Positions 41,089-50,184 of a stretch of DNA of 64,000 nt are shown piece by piece (position 1 is the first letter of the stretch; each line of letters begins with the position of its first letter). A program made the position numbers and the translations under genes. The stretch spans positions 1 through 64,000 of the forward strand of contig NZ_CAHS01000005.1 of NCBI RefSeq assembly GCF_001050515.1. The letters run 5' to 3'. The notes under the pieces are model-generated. The model saw only the letters and a program-made list of their open reading frames with translations. It was not told where the DNA came from and ran no database searches. The DNA comes from Erwinia piriflorinigrans CFBP 5888. Lineage in GTDB: Bacteria; Pseudomonadota; Gammaproteobacteria; Enterobacterales; Enterobacteriaceae.

Positions 41089-41730
41089 ATGGCTGTCGCT
41101 GCCAACAAACGTTCGGTAATGACGCTGTTTTCTGGTCCGACTGACATTTTTAGCCATCAGGTACGCATTGTACTGGCTGAAAAGGGTGTGAGCGTCGAGA
41201 TCGAGCAGGTTGAAACGGATAACCTGCCACAGGATCTGATCGACCTCAACCCATACCGTACCGTACCCACCCTTGTCGATCGCGAGCTGACGCTGTATGA
41301 ATCGCGCATCATCATGGAATATCTGGACGAACGTTTTCCACACCCACCGTTGATGCCGGTCTATCCGGTTGCGCGTGGTGAAAGCCGCCTGATGATGCAC
41401 CGCGTTGAGCAGGACTGGTACAGCCTGATGCGTAAAGTCGAAAACGGCACGGCGCAGGAAGCGGAAGCTGCACGTAAGCAGCTGCGTGAAGAGCTGCTGG
41501 CAATCGCTCCACTGTTCGCGCGCACGCCTTTCTTTATGAGCGAAGAGTTTAGCCTGGTTGACTGCTATCTGGCTCCGCTGCTGTGGCGTTTACCGCAGAT
41601 GGGCATTGAGCTGCTGGGCGCAGGTTCAAAAGAGCTGAAAGGCTATATGACTCGTGTATTCGAGCGTGATTCCTTCCTTGCTTCCCTGACGGAAGCGGAA
41701 CGTGAAATGCGCCTGCACACGCGGGGCTGA
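41089..41730 (+). CDS. sspA: Stringent starvation protein A
   Basis: The 213-residue protein (E. coli 212) has the glutathione-transferase fold but binds RNA polymerase and affects stationary-phase and acid-tolerance genes. The MAVAANKRSVMTLFSGPTD start and VARGESRLMMHR segment are conserved; the PHP surface triad is in RFPHPPLMP. The start at 41089 follows TTGGAGG; an ATG four codons upstream is not conserved. sspB follows by four bases. Confidence 0.97.
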   Translation: MAVAANKRSVMTLFSGPTDIFSHQVRIVLAEKGVSVEIEQVETDNLPQDLIDLNPYRTVPTLVDRELTLYESRIIMEYLDERFPHPPLMPVYPVARGESRLMMHRVEQDWYSLMRKVENGTAQEAEAARKQLREELLAIAPLFARTPFFMSEEFSLVDCYLAPLLWRLPQMGIELLGAGSKELKGYMTRVFERDSFLASLTEAEREMRLHTRG

Positions 41731-41734
41731 TACG

Positions 41735-42232
41735 ATGGAAATGACTCAACTGACGGCACGCCGTCCCTACCTGTTGCGCGCTTTTTATGAGTGGTTGCTT
41801 GATAACGATCTCACGCCGCATCTGGTCGTCGACATTAATTTGCCCGACGTGATGGTTCCTCTGGAGTATGCGCGTGATGGTCAGATCGTTCTGAACATCG
41901 CACCCCGCGCGGTAGGGGACCTGGAGCTGGGCAATGATGAAGTCCGTTTCAGCGCACGTTTTGGTGGCGTTCCGCGCCAGGTTTCCGTCCCGTTAGCGGC
42001 GGTGTTGGCGATTTATGCCCGTGAAAACGGTGCCGGCACCATGTTTGAACCTGAACCCGAGTACGATGGAATAGACGAGGATCAGGCCTCAAACGGCGAA
42101 GATGGCGGCCCGGAAACGGTCATGTCGGTGATTGACGGCGATCGTCCCGATGACAGCGCGACCGATGATGACGGCCCTGGTGACGAACCGCCTCCGCGCG
42201 GCGGTCGTCCGGCGCTGCGCGTGGTGAAATAA
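41735..42232 (+). CDS. sspB: ClpXP protease specificity factor SspB
   Basis: 165 residues, as in E. coli. The N-terminal domain (1-110) binds the ssrA tag and RseA fragments. A flexible acidic linker follows, ending in the ClpX-binding motif RGGRPALRVVK. It delivers tagged proteins to ClpXP. It forms an operon with sspA. An alternative ATG two codons in gives nearly the same protein. Confidence 0.97.
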   Translation: MEMTQLTARRPYLLRAFYEWLLDNDLTPHLVVDINLPDVMVPLEYARDGQIVLNIAPRAVGDLELGNDEVRFSARFGGVPRQVSVPLAAVLAIYARENGAGTMFEPEPEYDGIDEDQASNGEDGGPETVMSVIDGDRPDDSATDDDGPGDEPPPRGGRPALRVVK

Positions 42233-42284
42233 AGCACCGTCCAGGTGGCTTAAGTCACCTGAATCAAAACGGTGATGGAATAAG

Positions 42285-42320
42285 TATCCGGTGACCTGAG
42301 GGTTGCCGGATTTTTTTTTT
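42285..42320 (+). terminator. Terminator of sspAB
   Basis: ATCCGGTGACC pairs with GGTTGCCGGAT (two wobble pairs) around a TGAG loop, followed by ten T residues. It ends the sspAB transcript before the convergent diflavin reductase gene. Confidence 0.85.
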
Positions 42321-42386
42321 GCTGTATCCGTGCGTTTTCGCCGTCGGCCAATAAAGAACATGGCCGACGGAGGACGTCATCAGGTT

Positions 42387-44144
42387 TTAGTAGACGTCGC
42401 GCAGATAGCGTTTCTCTTTCTTCAGCTGGTCAATGTAATCCGCTGCGCGCTCCGATGACATGCCGCCGAACTGGCTAACTATCTGGTACAGCGCTTTATC
42501 GACATCTTTCGCCATACGTGACGCATCGCCGCAGACGTAGAAACAGCCACCTTCCTGTAACCAGGCAAACAGCTCTGCCCCCTGTTCCAGCATCCGATCC
42601 TGCACGTAAATTTTATCCGCCTGATCGCGTGAGAAAGCCAGATCGAGGCGTGTCAGCAGGCCGTTTTCCTGCCACTTAGCCAGTTCATCGCGATAGATAT
42701 AATCATGCTCCTGATGCTGATCGCCAAAGAACAGCCAGTTTTTACCTTTCGCACTTAACGCTTCACGCTCCTCAAGGAAGGCGCGGAACGGCGCGATGCC
42801 GGTCCCTGGTCCGATCATAATCAGCGGAGCATCGTTATTCGGCGGCAGGCGGAAGGCTTTATTTGGCGAGATAAAGATGGCTGGCTTTTCACCACGCTTC
42901 ACGCGTTCTGCAAGGTAAGTCGAGCAGACGCCGCCGCGTGCACGCCCGCCGCTGTGATAACGCACGGAAGCGATGGTCAGATGCACCTGGTTCGGATGCG
43001 CTTTCTGGCTGGAAGAGATCGAGTAGGCGCGGTGTTGTAGCGGTCGCAGCAGAGCAACAAACTCAGGAATGCTTAACGGGCGGGTCGTATCGAGCTGTAA
43101 CAGGTCGAGAGTATCTTTCCCCCACAGCCAGACGCCCAGCGCATCCCTGTCATCGTGTTGCAGCACATGGCGCAACTCCTGATTGCGGGTGTTCTGTCCC
43201 ACCCATTCGATCAGCTTGCGTGAAGGTTCAGAAATCTCGAACTGATAGGTTAACAGATCGCCCAGGCTTCTCTCAAAGCCCGGCACCGGGGTGTCGTAAT
43301 CGGATTTAAGCTGGGTCAACAGCAGGTTAACCAATGCAGGCTCGTTCACCGGGATCACGCCTAGCGCATCACCGGCCTCGTACTTCAGGCCGCTGTCGCT
43401 CAGATCAAACTCAAAGTGACGAATGTCCTTGCCGGAATCTTCGCCGGAAAGACGTTTGTTGGTGACCAGTGTTGCCGCATAGGGGTTATTTTTGTTGCTG
43501 CCGGGGATAACCGGCGCTTCCGGTGCGCTGTCCAACACCTTGCCACTGCTGCCGGCGCTGGCGGCGAACTGCGGCATCGACTGGTCGAGCCATGCGTTGG
43601 ACGGCTCCTCAAAGTCGATATCACAGTCAATGCGTTCATAGACCCGTTTCGCGCCCAGCTGCTCAAGACGCATATCGATGAATTTACCCGCCTGACAGAA
43701 GCCGTCATAGCCGGTATCGCCAATCGCCAGCACCGCAAAGTGCATCTGCTCAAGGCGTGGCGCGGTGCTGGCAGTGATGGCCTGCCAGAACAGCTGGGCA
43801 TTATCCGGCATTTCACCTTCGCCGTAGGTCGAGGTGATCACCAGCACGTGGCGCATGGTGGCGAATACGTCGAGATCGACTTCATCCAGGCCCTGAACCA
43901 CCGGCACCAGGCCTTTCGCGCGCGCGACCCTGGCGGCGCTTTGCGCCAGCGCTTCGGCGTTGCCCGTCTGCGAACCAAACAGAATATGCAGCTGGGTGGT
44001 GGTGGCCGATGCCGATGCCCCGGCTGCCTGGGGCTGATTTTCCAGTACCAGCAGGCGTGAGTGTAATCCGGCAAGAAAACCTGCCAGCCAAAACTTCTGC
44101 TCGCCATTAAATGGCGCATCTTCAGGAATATAAGGAATTTTCAT
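42387..44144 (-). CDS. CysJ-like NADPH diflavin reductase linked to the GOGAT-like gene
   Basis: The 585-residue protein has the full domain order of sulfite reductase flavoprotein CysJ (599 residues). An FMN flavodoxin domain has SQTGNAE (58-64) and STYGEGEMPDN (105-115). The FAD domain has RAYSISSS (372-379) and GVCSTYL (405-411). The NADPH domain has IGPGTGIAPFRAF (444-456) and YVCGDASRMAKD, and the C-terminus RYLRDVY is aromatic. The protein should pass electrons from NADPH through FAD and FMN to a partner. No cysI, cysH or other sulfur gene is near. It is 49 bases downstream of the glutamate-synthase-like gene in the place of gltD, so its likely partner is that protein; this is inference. 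A second cysJ for sulfur assimilation may exist elsewhere. Confidence 0.85.
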   Translation of the reverse strand: MKIPYIPEDAPFNGEQKFWLAGFLAGLHSRLLVLENQPQAAGASASATTTQLHILFGSQTGNAEALAQSAARVARAKGLVPVVQGLDEVDLDVFATMRHVLVITSTYGEGEMPDNAQLFWQAITASTAPRLEQMHFAVLAIGDTGYDGFCQAGKFIDMRLEQLGAKRVYERIDCDIDFEEPSNAWLDQSMPQFAASAGSSGKVLDSAPEAPVIPGSNKNNPYAATLVTNKRLSGEDSGKDIRHFEFDLSDSGLKYEAGDALGVIPVNEPALVNLLLTQLKSDYDTPVPGFERSLGDLLTYQFEISEPSRKLIEWVGQNTRNQELRHVLQHDDRDALGVWLWGKDTLDLLQLDTTRPLSIPEFVALLRPLQHRAYSISSSQKAHPNQVHLTIASVRYHSGGRARGGVCSTYLAERVKRGEKPAIFISPNKAFRLPPNNDAPLIMIGPGTGIAPFRAFLEEREALSAKGKNWLFFGDQHQEHDYIYRDELAKWQENGLLTRLDLAFSRDQADKIYVQDRMLEQGAELFAWLQEGGCFYVCGDASRMAKDVDKALYQIVSQFGGMSSERAADYIDQLKKEKRYLRDVY

Positions 44145-44193
44145 CGCTTTTATTTACTCAATCCCGTTGCTGATTCTGTTGATATTCAGTGCA

Positions 44194-47100
44194 TTATCCG
44201 GCTAATTTGCCGACCGCTGCCGCTAACTCCGGCAGTGCCGCTCGGGCAAACAGCTCTTCAAAGTCAGGCAGTCGCCCCAGTACTTCTCTGTTGCGCGCAT
44301 CCTGATACAGGATCCAGCCATATGTGGCCAGGCTGTCCATCGAACGGATATTACGTTGCGTCAGAGCCGCTTTGTAATCCGCCATGCGTTTGGCACCTAT
44401 CAGGCAGGCCAGCTGCTCATCGCTGTAGCTTTCAATCGCCGCACGGCCGTGACGCTGCAATTTACCGATCAGAGTAAAGTCCTCTGTCATCAGCAGGTTA
44501 CGTACCGCTTTCTCCACCGCCGGCTCCTGCACCGGCGTGCCTTTCGGCAGACGGGAGAGCGCCAGCTGCTGTGCGCAGCTCAACACGGTGTAATTATTCA
44601 GCAGCACCAGCATTTCAGGGGTGTCCATTGCGCCGTAAACTGGAACCGATCCGTTGGCGATAGGTTTACCCGCACGCCACGCGGCTTTAAATTTCGCCAC
44701 CTGGTGACCCGCAAGCGAGGTAGACAGCTCTTCCAGCAGGTCTTTACGCGCTTTTGCCTTGAGGATTTCCGCAGCGTCCTGATACAGCAGCAGCGAACGT
44801 GGCATCACGTAGACAAAATGCTGGCTTTCCGTTTCCCAGTGGTCGAGTAACCACTGGGCGCGTGGCGAACCGGTGGCTTCCAGGTGCCAGTTCAGCATCG
44901 TCAATACCGCCTGTTGATGCACGCGAGCCATCTCATTGTCATCACTGATGGCTCCAAGCATCACCGAGTCAGCGGCAGCGGAACCCGCCAGCGTGCCATA
45001 CGGATCGTACTGATAGGCGAAACCGCCGCTCATACCGTTACCGAAGCCTGTGCCATAAGTGCCAAGGTTCAGTACCGCGCCGTTGGTCATATACTCACAG
45101 CAGAAATCACCAACGCCTTCGACCACCGCCGTGGCTCCCGAGTTACGCACGGCAAATCGGTCGCCCGCCTGACCTTGGGCAAACAGACGCCCGCCGGTGG
45201 CACCAAACAGCGCAAAGTTGCCGATCAGCACGTTCCCTTCCGCATCCTGCGAGCCGCCGCCTGGCGATATGACGATAATTTCGCCGCCGCACTGGCCTTT
45301 ACCCACGCCGTCGTTACAGGTGCCCTGGTGCTGTAGTTGCATACCGTCATTACAGAACACGCCGTACGACTGCCCGGCAGAGCCGGAGGTGACAATAGTC
45401 ACCGTGGCCGGTGCAAGATAGCGGCGACCGCGATCGTCCTGTAGCGCCGCCGGAATGCGGGCAACATGTTCGGCGTTCAGCTGGTGGTTGAGCAGGCGTT
45501 CGATATCGATAGCCAGCTGTCCACCGACGCTTTTATGACGGTTATTCAGGATTATCCCGTTGCCCAGTTCTATCGCGTTCGATCCCTGGGTGACCAGCTG
45601 TTCCTGCAAGCGGTCGATCCAGCCGTTATCCAGCGTAAAATCTTTTTCCAGATACACCGGATGGCTGATTTTCATTTCGGGAACCACCGTCAGCATGGCG
45701 CGCAGATCGAGCTTGCCCACTTCCAGCGGATGATCCATCAGGTGCAGCAGGTCGGAGCGGCCACGGGCTTCGCGCAGTGAACGCAGACCGAGCCGCGCCA
45801 GCATCTCGCGCACTTCGTGTGCCACATTGATGAAATACTGCGCCAGCTGACGCGGATCGCCATCAAACGCCTCGGCGTTGGTGGTCAGTCCCGCCGGGCA
45901 TTTCACATTACAGTTTTTCGCCATCACGCACTTCAGCATCATCAGTGCCGTGGTGCCGAACTCGAAGCTATCACCGCCCAGCAGCGCGGATTTCACCACA
46001 TCGCTGCCGGTCTGCTGCGCGCCGGAGCAACGCAGCAGGACTTTCTCACGCAGGCCGTTGGCGCAGAGCGCCTGATGGACTTCAGCGATGCCGATTTCCG
46101 CCACGCGCCCGGTGTATTTCAGGCTGGTGACGGAGGCTGCCCCGGTGCCGCCGGTATTACCGGCCACGTTGATCACGTCAGCTCCGGCTTTTGCTACGCC
46201 AACCGCAATGGTGCCAATCCCTTCCGAAGAAACCAGCTTGACGATGACGCGCACGCGCGCGGCTTTACAGTCGTGGATCAGCTGCGCCAAATCCTCGATG
46301 GAGTAGGTATCGTGGTGCGGAGGAGGGGAGACCAGCTCCACGCCCGGCGTACCGCCACGGGCTGCGGCAATTTCCACCGTCACTTTGGCCGACGGCAGCT
46401 GGCCGCCTTCGCCGGGCTTCGCCCCCTGACCAATTTTAATTTCCAGCTCTTCCAGCATCGGGTCAGCCAGATAGGCGGCCCAGACGCCGAAACGACCGGA
46501 TGCCAGCTGCTTAATACGTGATGCACGGATGGTGCCGTGACGCGAGTAGTGTTCGCCCCCTTCGCCACAGTTGCTCATGCCGCCGACCATATTGGTGCCG
46601 TGCGCCACCGCTTCATGCGCCGGAGCGACCAGCGCGCCGTGGCTCATCGCCCCGGAGGCAAAGGTGCGGGTAATTTCGTGCGCTGGCTGTACTTCGCTCA
46701 TTGGCAATGCCGGGGCAATAGTGAAGATGCGCGCCAGATACTCTGCCGCTTTGCCATGTGCCGTGAGATGCAGCGCGTCTGCTGTCACCTCAGCATGCTC
46801 GATGGCATCACCGAAGCGTTTGGTCAGTACGCCGCACAGCGTGGTCAGGCGCTCCTGCTCGCTTTTCAGTCCGGCTACCGCATCGGTCAGGCGCAGTCTG
46901 AACTGGCCTTCGCATTCTGCGAGGGCCTCGCACACCAGCCCGCGCACCGCAAAGCCGTTGTTAACCAGCGAGTAACGGCCCAGCTTGCGGGTGAATTCCG
47001 CCTCGCTGTCAACGTGGGTTAAATCTGCCGGGAAAGCCAGAATATCGCGTAGCGCCGCCGGACGGCGTTTGCGCTCTTCCAGCATCAGACTGGAGAACTG

Positions 47101-49728
47101 GCGATAGTCAGCGGTAATGGTAAAGTTATCGATAACCTCGTCAGGAATACGTTCAAAACTGCTGTCGGCGAAGGATTTCGTTTTGATATGAAACGCATTA
47201 TCCAGTTTTGCCAGCGTCATCAGGCGGATAAAGTTATCCTCCTCGCGCGGTTTATCGGCAAAGCGGATAGGTTGCTCTGTCATATCAATAAAGGTACGCA
47301 CCGCAATGGTGCCGTAGGAGTGACCTGCCCCTTCCGCCCGCTCTTTGAACAGGCCGAGTAGCGGAACGTCATTTTCCCCCTGCACGCGGAGCGCACTCTG
47401 GTGCCAGTCAACCGCCATCTGCGCGATAGAGGCAAAGCCTGCACCGCCTACCGGGGTTTTGATGTTAGGGAAGTACTTTTTCAGCACGCGATCTTCGGTA
47501 TCAAGGAAGTTCGGCTCAAAGAATTCGCCGCAGCTGTAGCTCTCCACGGTACACAAGCCGACTTTGCCCATCGTTTTCATCAGGGCTTTCTCGGCGGCTT
47601 TGGCGTAACGCTTAAAGGCTTTATTGCCGCTTTCACCCTCGCCATATTTCTCTTCGGCACGCATCTGCACGCCCAGTGGATAGATGGCGGAAGCCCCAAA
47701 GCCCAGCGCCGCCGCGATATGGTGGGAAGAGATGCTCTGGCCGCTTTCCACCACCAGCGAGACGTCCAGACGCAGACCTTCCTGCACCAGGCGCTGGTTA
47801 ATGGCGGATACCACCAGCAGCATCGGGATAGCGGCGCTGGTGCTGGAGAGATGACGGTCGGTGATCACCGCGATGCCACCCTGTTCACGGGCGAAATCAA
47901 CCACCTGCTGTGCCAGCTCATCAATGGCGTGTTCCAGTGCATCAGCATTGGCCGCGCGGCTTGCGGTATCGCTGCCGATCACCGGCGTATAGAGCATTTC
48001 AAAGCGAGCATATGGCGCTACGGTCTGCTCACGCAGTTGCAGCATATCAAGGTGCGTCAGGATCGGCGTGGGAACAACGATCTGTTGACCCTTGCTGCGA
48101 CCTAAATGCGGTTTGGCACCCAGGGCCACCCGCAGGGTCATACCGTCAACCTCACGGATGGAATCCAGGGGTGGATTGGTGACCTGGGCAAAGCGCTGGG
48201 AGAAATAGTGCGCCATGCCGCCTTCATGGTCGGACAGGGCGTTGATGGCGTTGCCGTAACCCATGGCGGAGATTTTCTCTGCGCCGGTGGTGAGCATCGG
48301 GTCCATCATGAATTTGAAGCTTTCCTGATTGTAGTAGTAAGCGACAAATCGCTGCCAGGTTTTAAGATCGCCGCTATAACGCAATGGCGATCCCTGTTGT
48401 TCAGCCGGGATCACCGGCAGATCTTGCAACAGCACGCGGGACTGCGCCAGCAAGGCCGGATAGTCAGCCACCGCCGCCAGTTTTTCCAGCGCTTCAAGCG
48501 TGGTGTAGCTGCGTTTTTCGCGGTGATCGTAATACAGCATCCCGCCCGCTTCGATACGGCCACGGCGCAGCACGCTTTCTGGCGGGAAGGCGATCTGACC
48601 CGCTTCAGACATGGCACCAATATAGTCGGCGGTTTCCACCGAACGCAGCGGACGCAGGCCGAGGCGGTCCAGACGCGCGCCGATCACTTCGCCATTACCG
48701 AAAATCAGCGCTGCCGGGCCGTCGTTCTTCTCTTCATAAAGAGAGAAGTACTCCAGCATGGCGCGCACTTCGGTCGACAGTGTCGGATCGTTTTCCCATG
48801 CGGGCGGCATCATGGACACCACGGCGGTGATCAGGTCGAGATTGTCTTCCATCAGGCGGCTGTGGATACTCTGATCGAGACGCGAGCTGTCCGATTGTCC
48901 CTTAGGCCGCACGATGTTCTTACCACGCGCCAGCGCCAGTGCGGCTTCCGCAATACGGTTTTTACGGTCGGTGTTTAACTCACCGTTGTGCGCCATGAGC
49001 CGGAACGGCTGTGCCATCGTGGTATGTGGATCGGTATTGGTTGAGAAGCGCGTATGGAAGAACAGACCGCGTACCTGATGATCGGTATCGGTCAGATCCT
49101 TGAAATAGGGGATCACTTCATTCGAGTTTAGGCGTGCTTTCAGAACCTGAGTGCGCGAGGAGAGTGACAGCGGGTAGAGTCCGCCGAATTCACTTTCGCT
49201 AAAGGCGCGGGCTTCGATTTGCAGCAGGGCGCGATAAATGCGCTTCTCAAAATCAATTTGGCTGGTGATATCGTCGGGAGCAGCAAAGATCCATTGCGCG
49301 ATGGGCAGCTGGAAAGAGATCGCTGCCGGACGTAATACGCTGTTATCCAGCGGGATATCACGCCGGGCAATGATCTTGAGGTCGCAGGCGTGTAGCGTAT
49401 CTTCAACCAGACGCTCGGCATTGGCGCGCAGCGCGCTGTCCTTCGGCACAAAGAAGTTACCCACGCCAAAACGGCCTGCTTCCAGCGCTTGCCCGGTGAT
49501 TTTACGGAAGAAGTGCAGCGAGAGATCCACGTTCACCCCGGCTCCATCACCCACGCCTTCGGCAGACATTCCCCCACGATGCGGAACGGTGCACAGGGCG
49601 CTGTGTGCCATTTCCAGCACCTCATGAGTTTGCGCGCCATCCTTACGCGTAATGAAGCCCACGCCGCAGCTGTCGCTGTCTTTCGATGGGTCATACAAGC
49701 CATAAGGGAAAGGTTTTGAGTTGGACAT
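44194..49728 (-). CDS. Glutamate-synthase-like large protein with insertion and C-terminal extension
   Basis: 1844 residues; E. coli GltB has 1517. Domain order: a short propeptide (1-20); the class-II glutaminase domain with the presumed N-terminal nucleophile Cys21 (CGVGF) and HTRFSTNTDP, MAHNGELNTD; a central domain (about 470-780); an inserted segment (about 896-1008); the FMN/synthase domain (about 1010-1320, SGAMSHG, GEGGE, KPGEGGQLP, SPPPHHDTYSIEDL); the GXGXG beta-helix (about 1380-1600); and a roughly 168-residue extension (1677-1844) that I do not recognise. The iron-sulfur cysteines are Cys1267, Cys1273 and Cys1277, one residue tighter than the usual CX5CX4C. Some family residues differ (NTGGTGAAS, SGAQQTG). 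It occupies the syntenic place of gltB, divergent from arcB, has an AGGAGG ribosome-binding site, and is followed by a diflavin reductase rather than gltD. Glutamine:2-oxoglutarate amidotransferase activity is likely but not certain. Confidence 0.85.
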   Translation of the reverse strand: MSNSKPFPYGLYDPSKDSDSCGVGFITRKDGAQTHEVLEMAHSALCTVPHRGGMSAEGVGDGAGVNVDLSLHFFRKITGQALEAGRFGVGNFFVPKDSALRANAERLVEDTLHACDLKIIARRDIPLDNSVLRPAAISFQLPIAQWIFAAPDDITSQIDFEKRIYRALLQIEARAFSESEFGGLYPLSLSSRTQVLKARLNSNEVIPYFKDLTDTDHQVRGLFFHTRFSTNTDPHTTMAQPFRLMAHNGELNTDRKNRIAEAALALARGKNIVRPKGQSDSSRLDQSIHSRLMEDNLDLITAVVSMMPPAWENDPTLSTEVRAMLEYFSLYEEKNDGPAALIFGNGEVIGARLDRLGLRPLRSVETADYIGAMSEAGQIAFPPESVLRRGRIEAGGMLYYDHREKRSYTTLEALEKLAAVADYPALLAQSRVLLQDLPVIPAEQQGSPLRYSGDLKTWQRFVAYYYNQESFKFMMDPMLTTGAEKISAMGYGNAINALSDHEGGMAHYFSQRFAQVTNPPLDSIREVDGMTLRVALGAKPHLGRSKGQQIVVPTPILTHLDMLQLREQTVAPYARFEMLYTPVIGSDTASRAANADALEHAIDELAQQVVDFAREQGGIAVITDRHLSSTSAAIPMLLVVSAINQRLVQEGLRLDVSLVVESGQSISSHHIAAALGFGASAIYPLGVQMRAEEKYGEGESGNKAFKRYAKAAEKALMKTMGKVGLCTVESYSCGEFFEPNFLDTEDRVLKKYFPNIKTPVGGAGFASIAQMAVDWHQSALRVQGENDVPLLGLFKERAEGAGHSYGTIAVRTFIDMTEQPIRFADKPREEDNFIRLMTLAKLDNAFHIKTKSFADSSFERIPDEVIDNFTITADYRQFSSLMLEERKRRPAALRDILAFPADLTHVDSEAEFTRKLGRYSLVNNGFAVRGLVCEALAECEGQFRLRLTDAVAGLKSEQERLTTLCGVLTKRFGDAIEHAEVTADALHLTAHGKAAEYLARIFTIAPALPMSEVQPAHEITRTFASGAMSHGALVAPAHEAVAHGTNMVGGMSNCGEGGEHYSRHGTIRASRIKQLASGRFGVWAAYLADPMLEELEIKIGQGAKPGEGGQLPSAKVTVEIAAARGGTPGVELVSPPPHHDTYSIEDLAQLIHDCKAARVRVIVKLVSSEGIGTIAVGVAKAGADVINVAGNTGGTGAASVTSLKYTGRVAEIGIAEVHQALCANGLREKVLLRCSGAQQTGSDVVKSALLGGDSFEFGTTALMMLKCVMAKNCNVKCPAGLTTNAEAFDGDPRQLAQYFINVAHEVREMLARLGLRSLREARGRSDLLHLMDHPLEVGKLDLRAMLTVVPEMKISHPVYLEKDFTLDNGWIDRLQEQLVTQGSNAIELGNGIILNNRHKSVGGQLAIDIERLLNHQLNAEHVARIPAALQDDRGRRYLAPATVTIVTSGSAGQSYGVFCNDGMQLQHQGTCNDGVGKGQCGGEIIVISPGGGSQDAEGNVLIGNFALFGATGGRLFAQGQAGDRFAVRNSGATAVVEGVGDFCCEYMTNGAVLNLGTYGTGFGNGMSGGFAYQYDPYGTLAGSAAADSVMLGAISDDNEMARVHQQAVLTMLNWHLEATGSPRAQWLLDHWETESQHFVYVMPRSLLLYQDAAEILKAKARKDLLEELSTSLAGHQVAKFKAAWRAGKPIANGSVPVYGAMDTPEMLVLLNNYTVLSCAQQLALSRLPKGTPVQEPAVEKAVRNLLMTEDFTLIGKLQRHGRAAIESYSDEQLACLIGAKRMADYKAALTQRNIRSMDSLATYGWILYQDARNREVLGRLPDFEELFARAALPELAAAVGKLAG

Positions 49729-50184
49729 CGTGGGCCTCCTGAACTTCTTTTGACATTACCTGTATTTTTTCAGGCACAGAGCACAACGGAGTGTTGCCTC
49801 AGGCTCTGTATCATTTGCTTGCCGCTAAAATGCGGACACTGTGGCTCCGGGCATTTCATTATCAGACACGTTCTTGCCGTCCTTTAATGTCTTGCTCGCT
49901 AAAATCCTGGTCTCAAATTGGAGATAACTTGCATCACGAGGGAATCGTCTTGCTGCATAGATATGCCGACACACTGGCCCATCAGGAAAGCTTCCGGCGA
50001 ATTCCCAACTTATCGGGAAAGCTGACTCAGGTCAAATGGTCGCTTTACTTATGATTTTTAGCGCTTATTGTGGGTTATTAGATTGATTTGTAAGTGTTTA
50101 ATGTCTTTTTATTCTCTGTTTAACGGCCGCCCGGCAGGCTAAATAGTGTGAGCTGACTCACTATAGGGCAGTGAGCAAATCTCT

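Noticed and set aside
42387-44144. Calling the diflavin reductase cysJ outright
   Set aside because: Domain order fits CysJ, but no cysI or cysH is adjacent and the gene follows a GOGAT-like gene, so the symbol would imply an unsupported role in sulfite reduction.
47401-48978. Long open frames (234 and 290 codons) on the plus strand opposite the GOGAT-like gene
   Set aside because: They are antisense mirrors of a highly coding GC-rich gene, lack ribosome-binding sites and show no family motifs.
49791-50054. 87-codon plus-strand frame upstream of the GOGAT-like gene; considered as a yhcC remnant
   Set aside because: The translation shares no block with YhcC (no radical-SAM cysteine motif) and has no ribosome-binding site.
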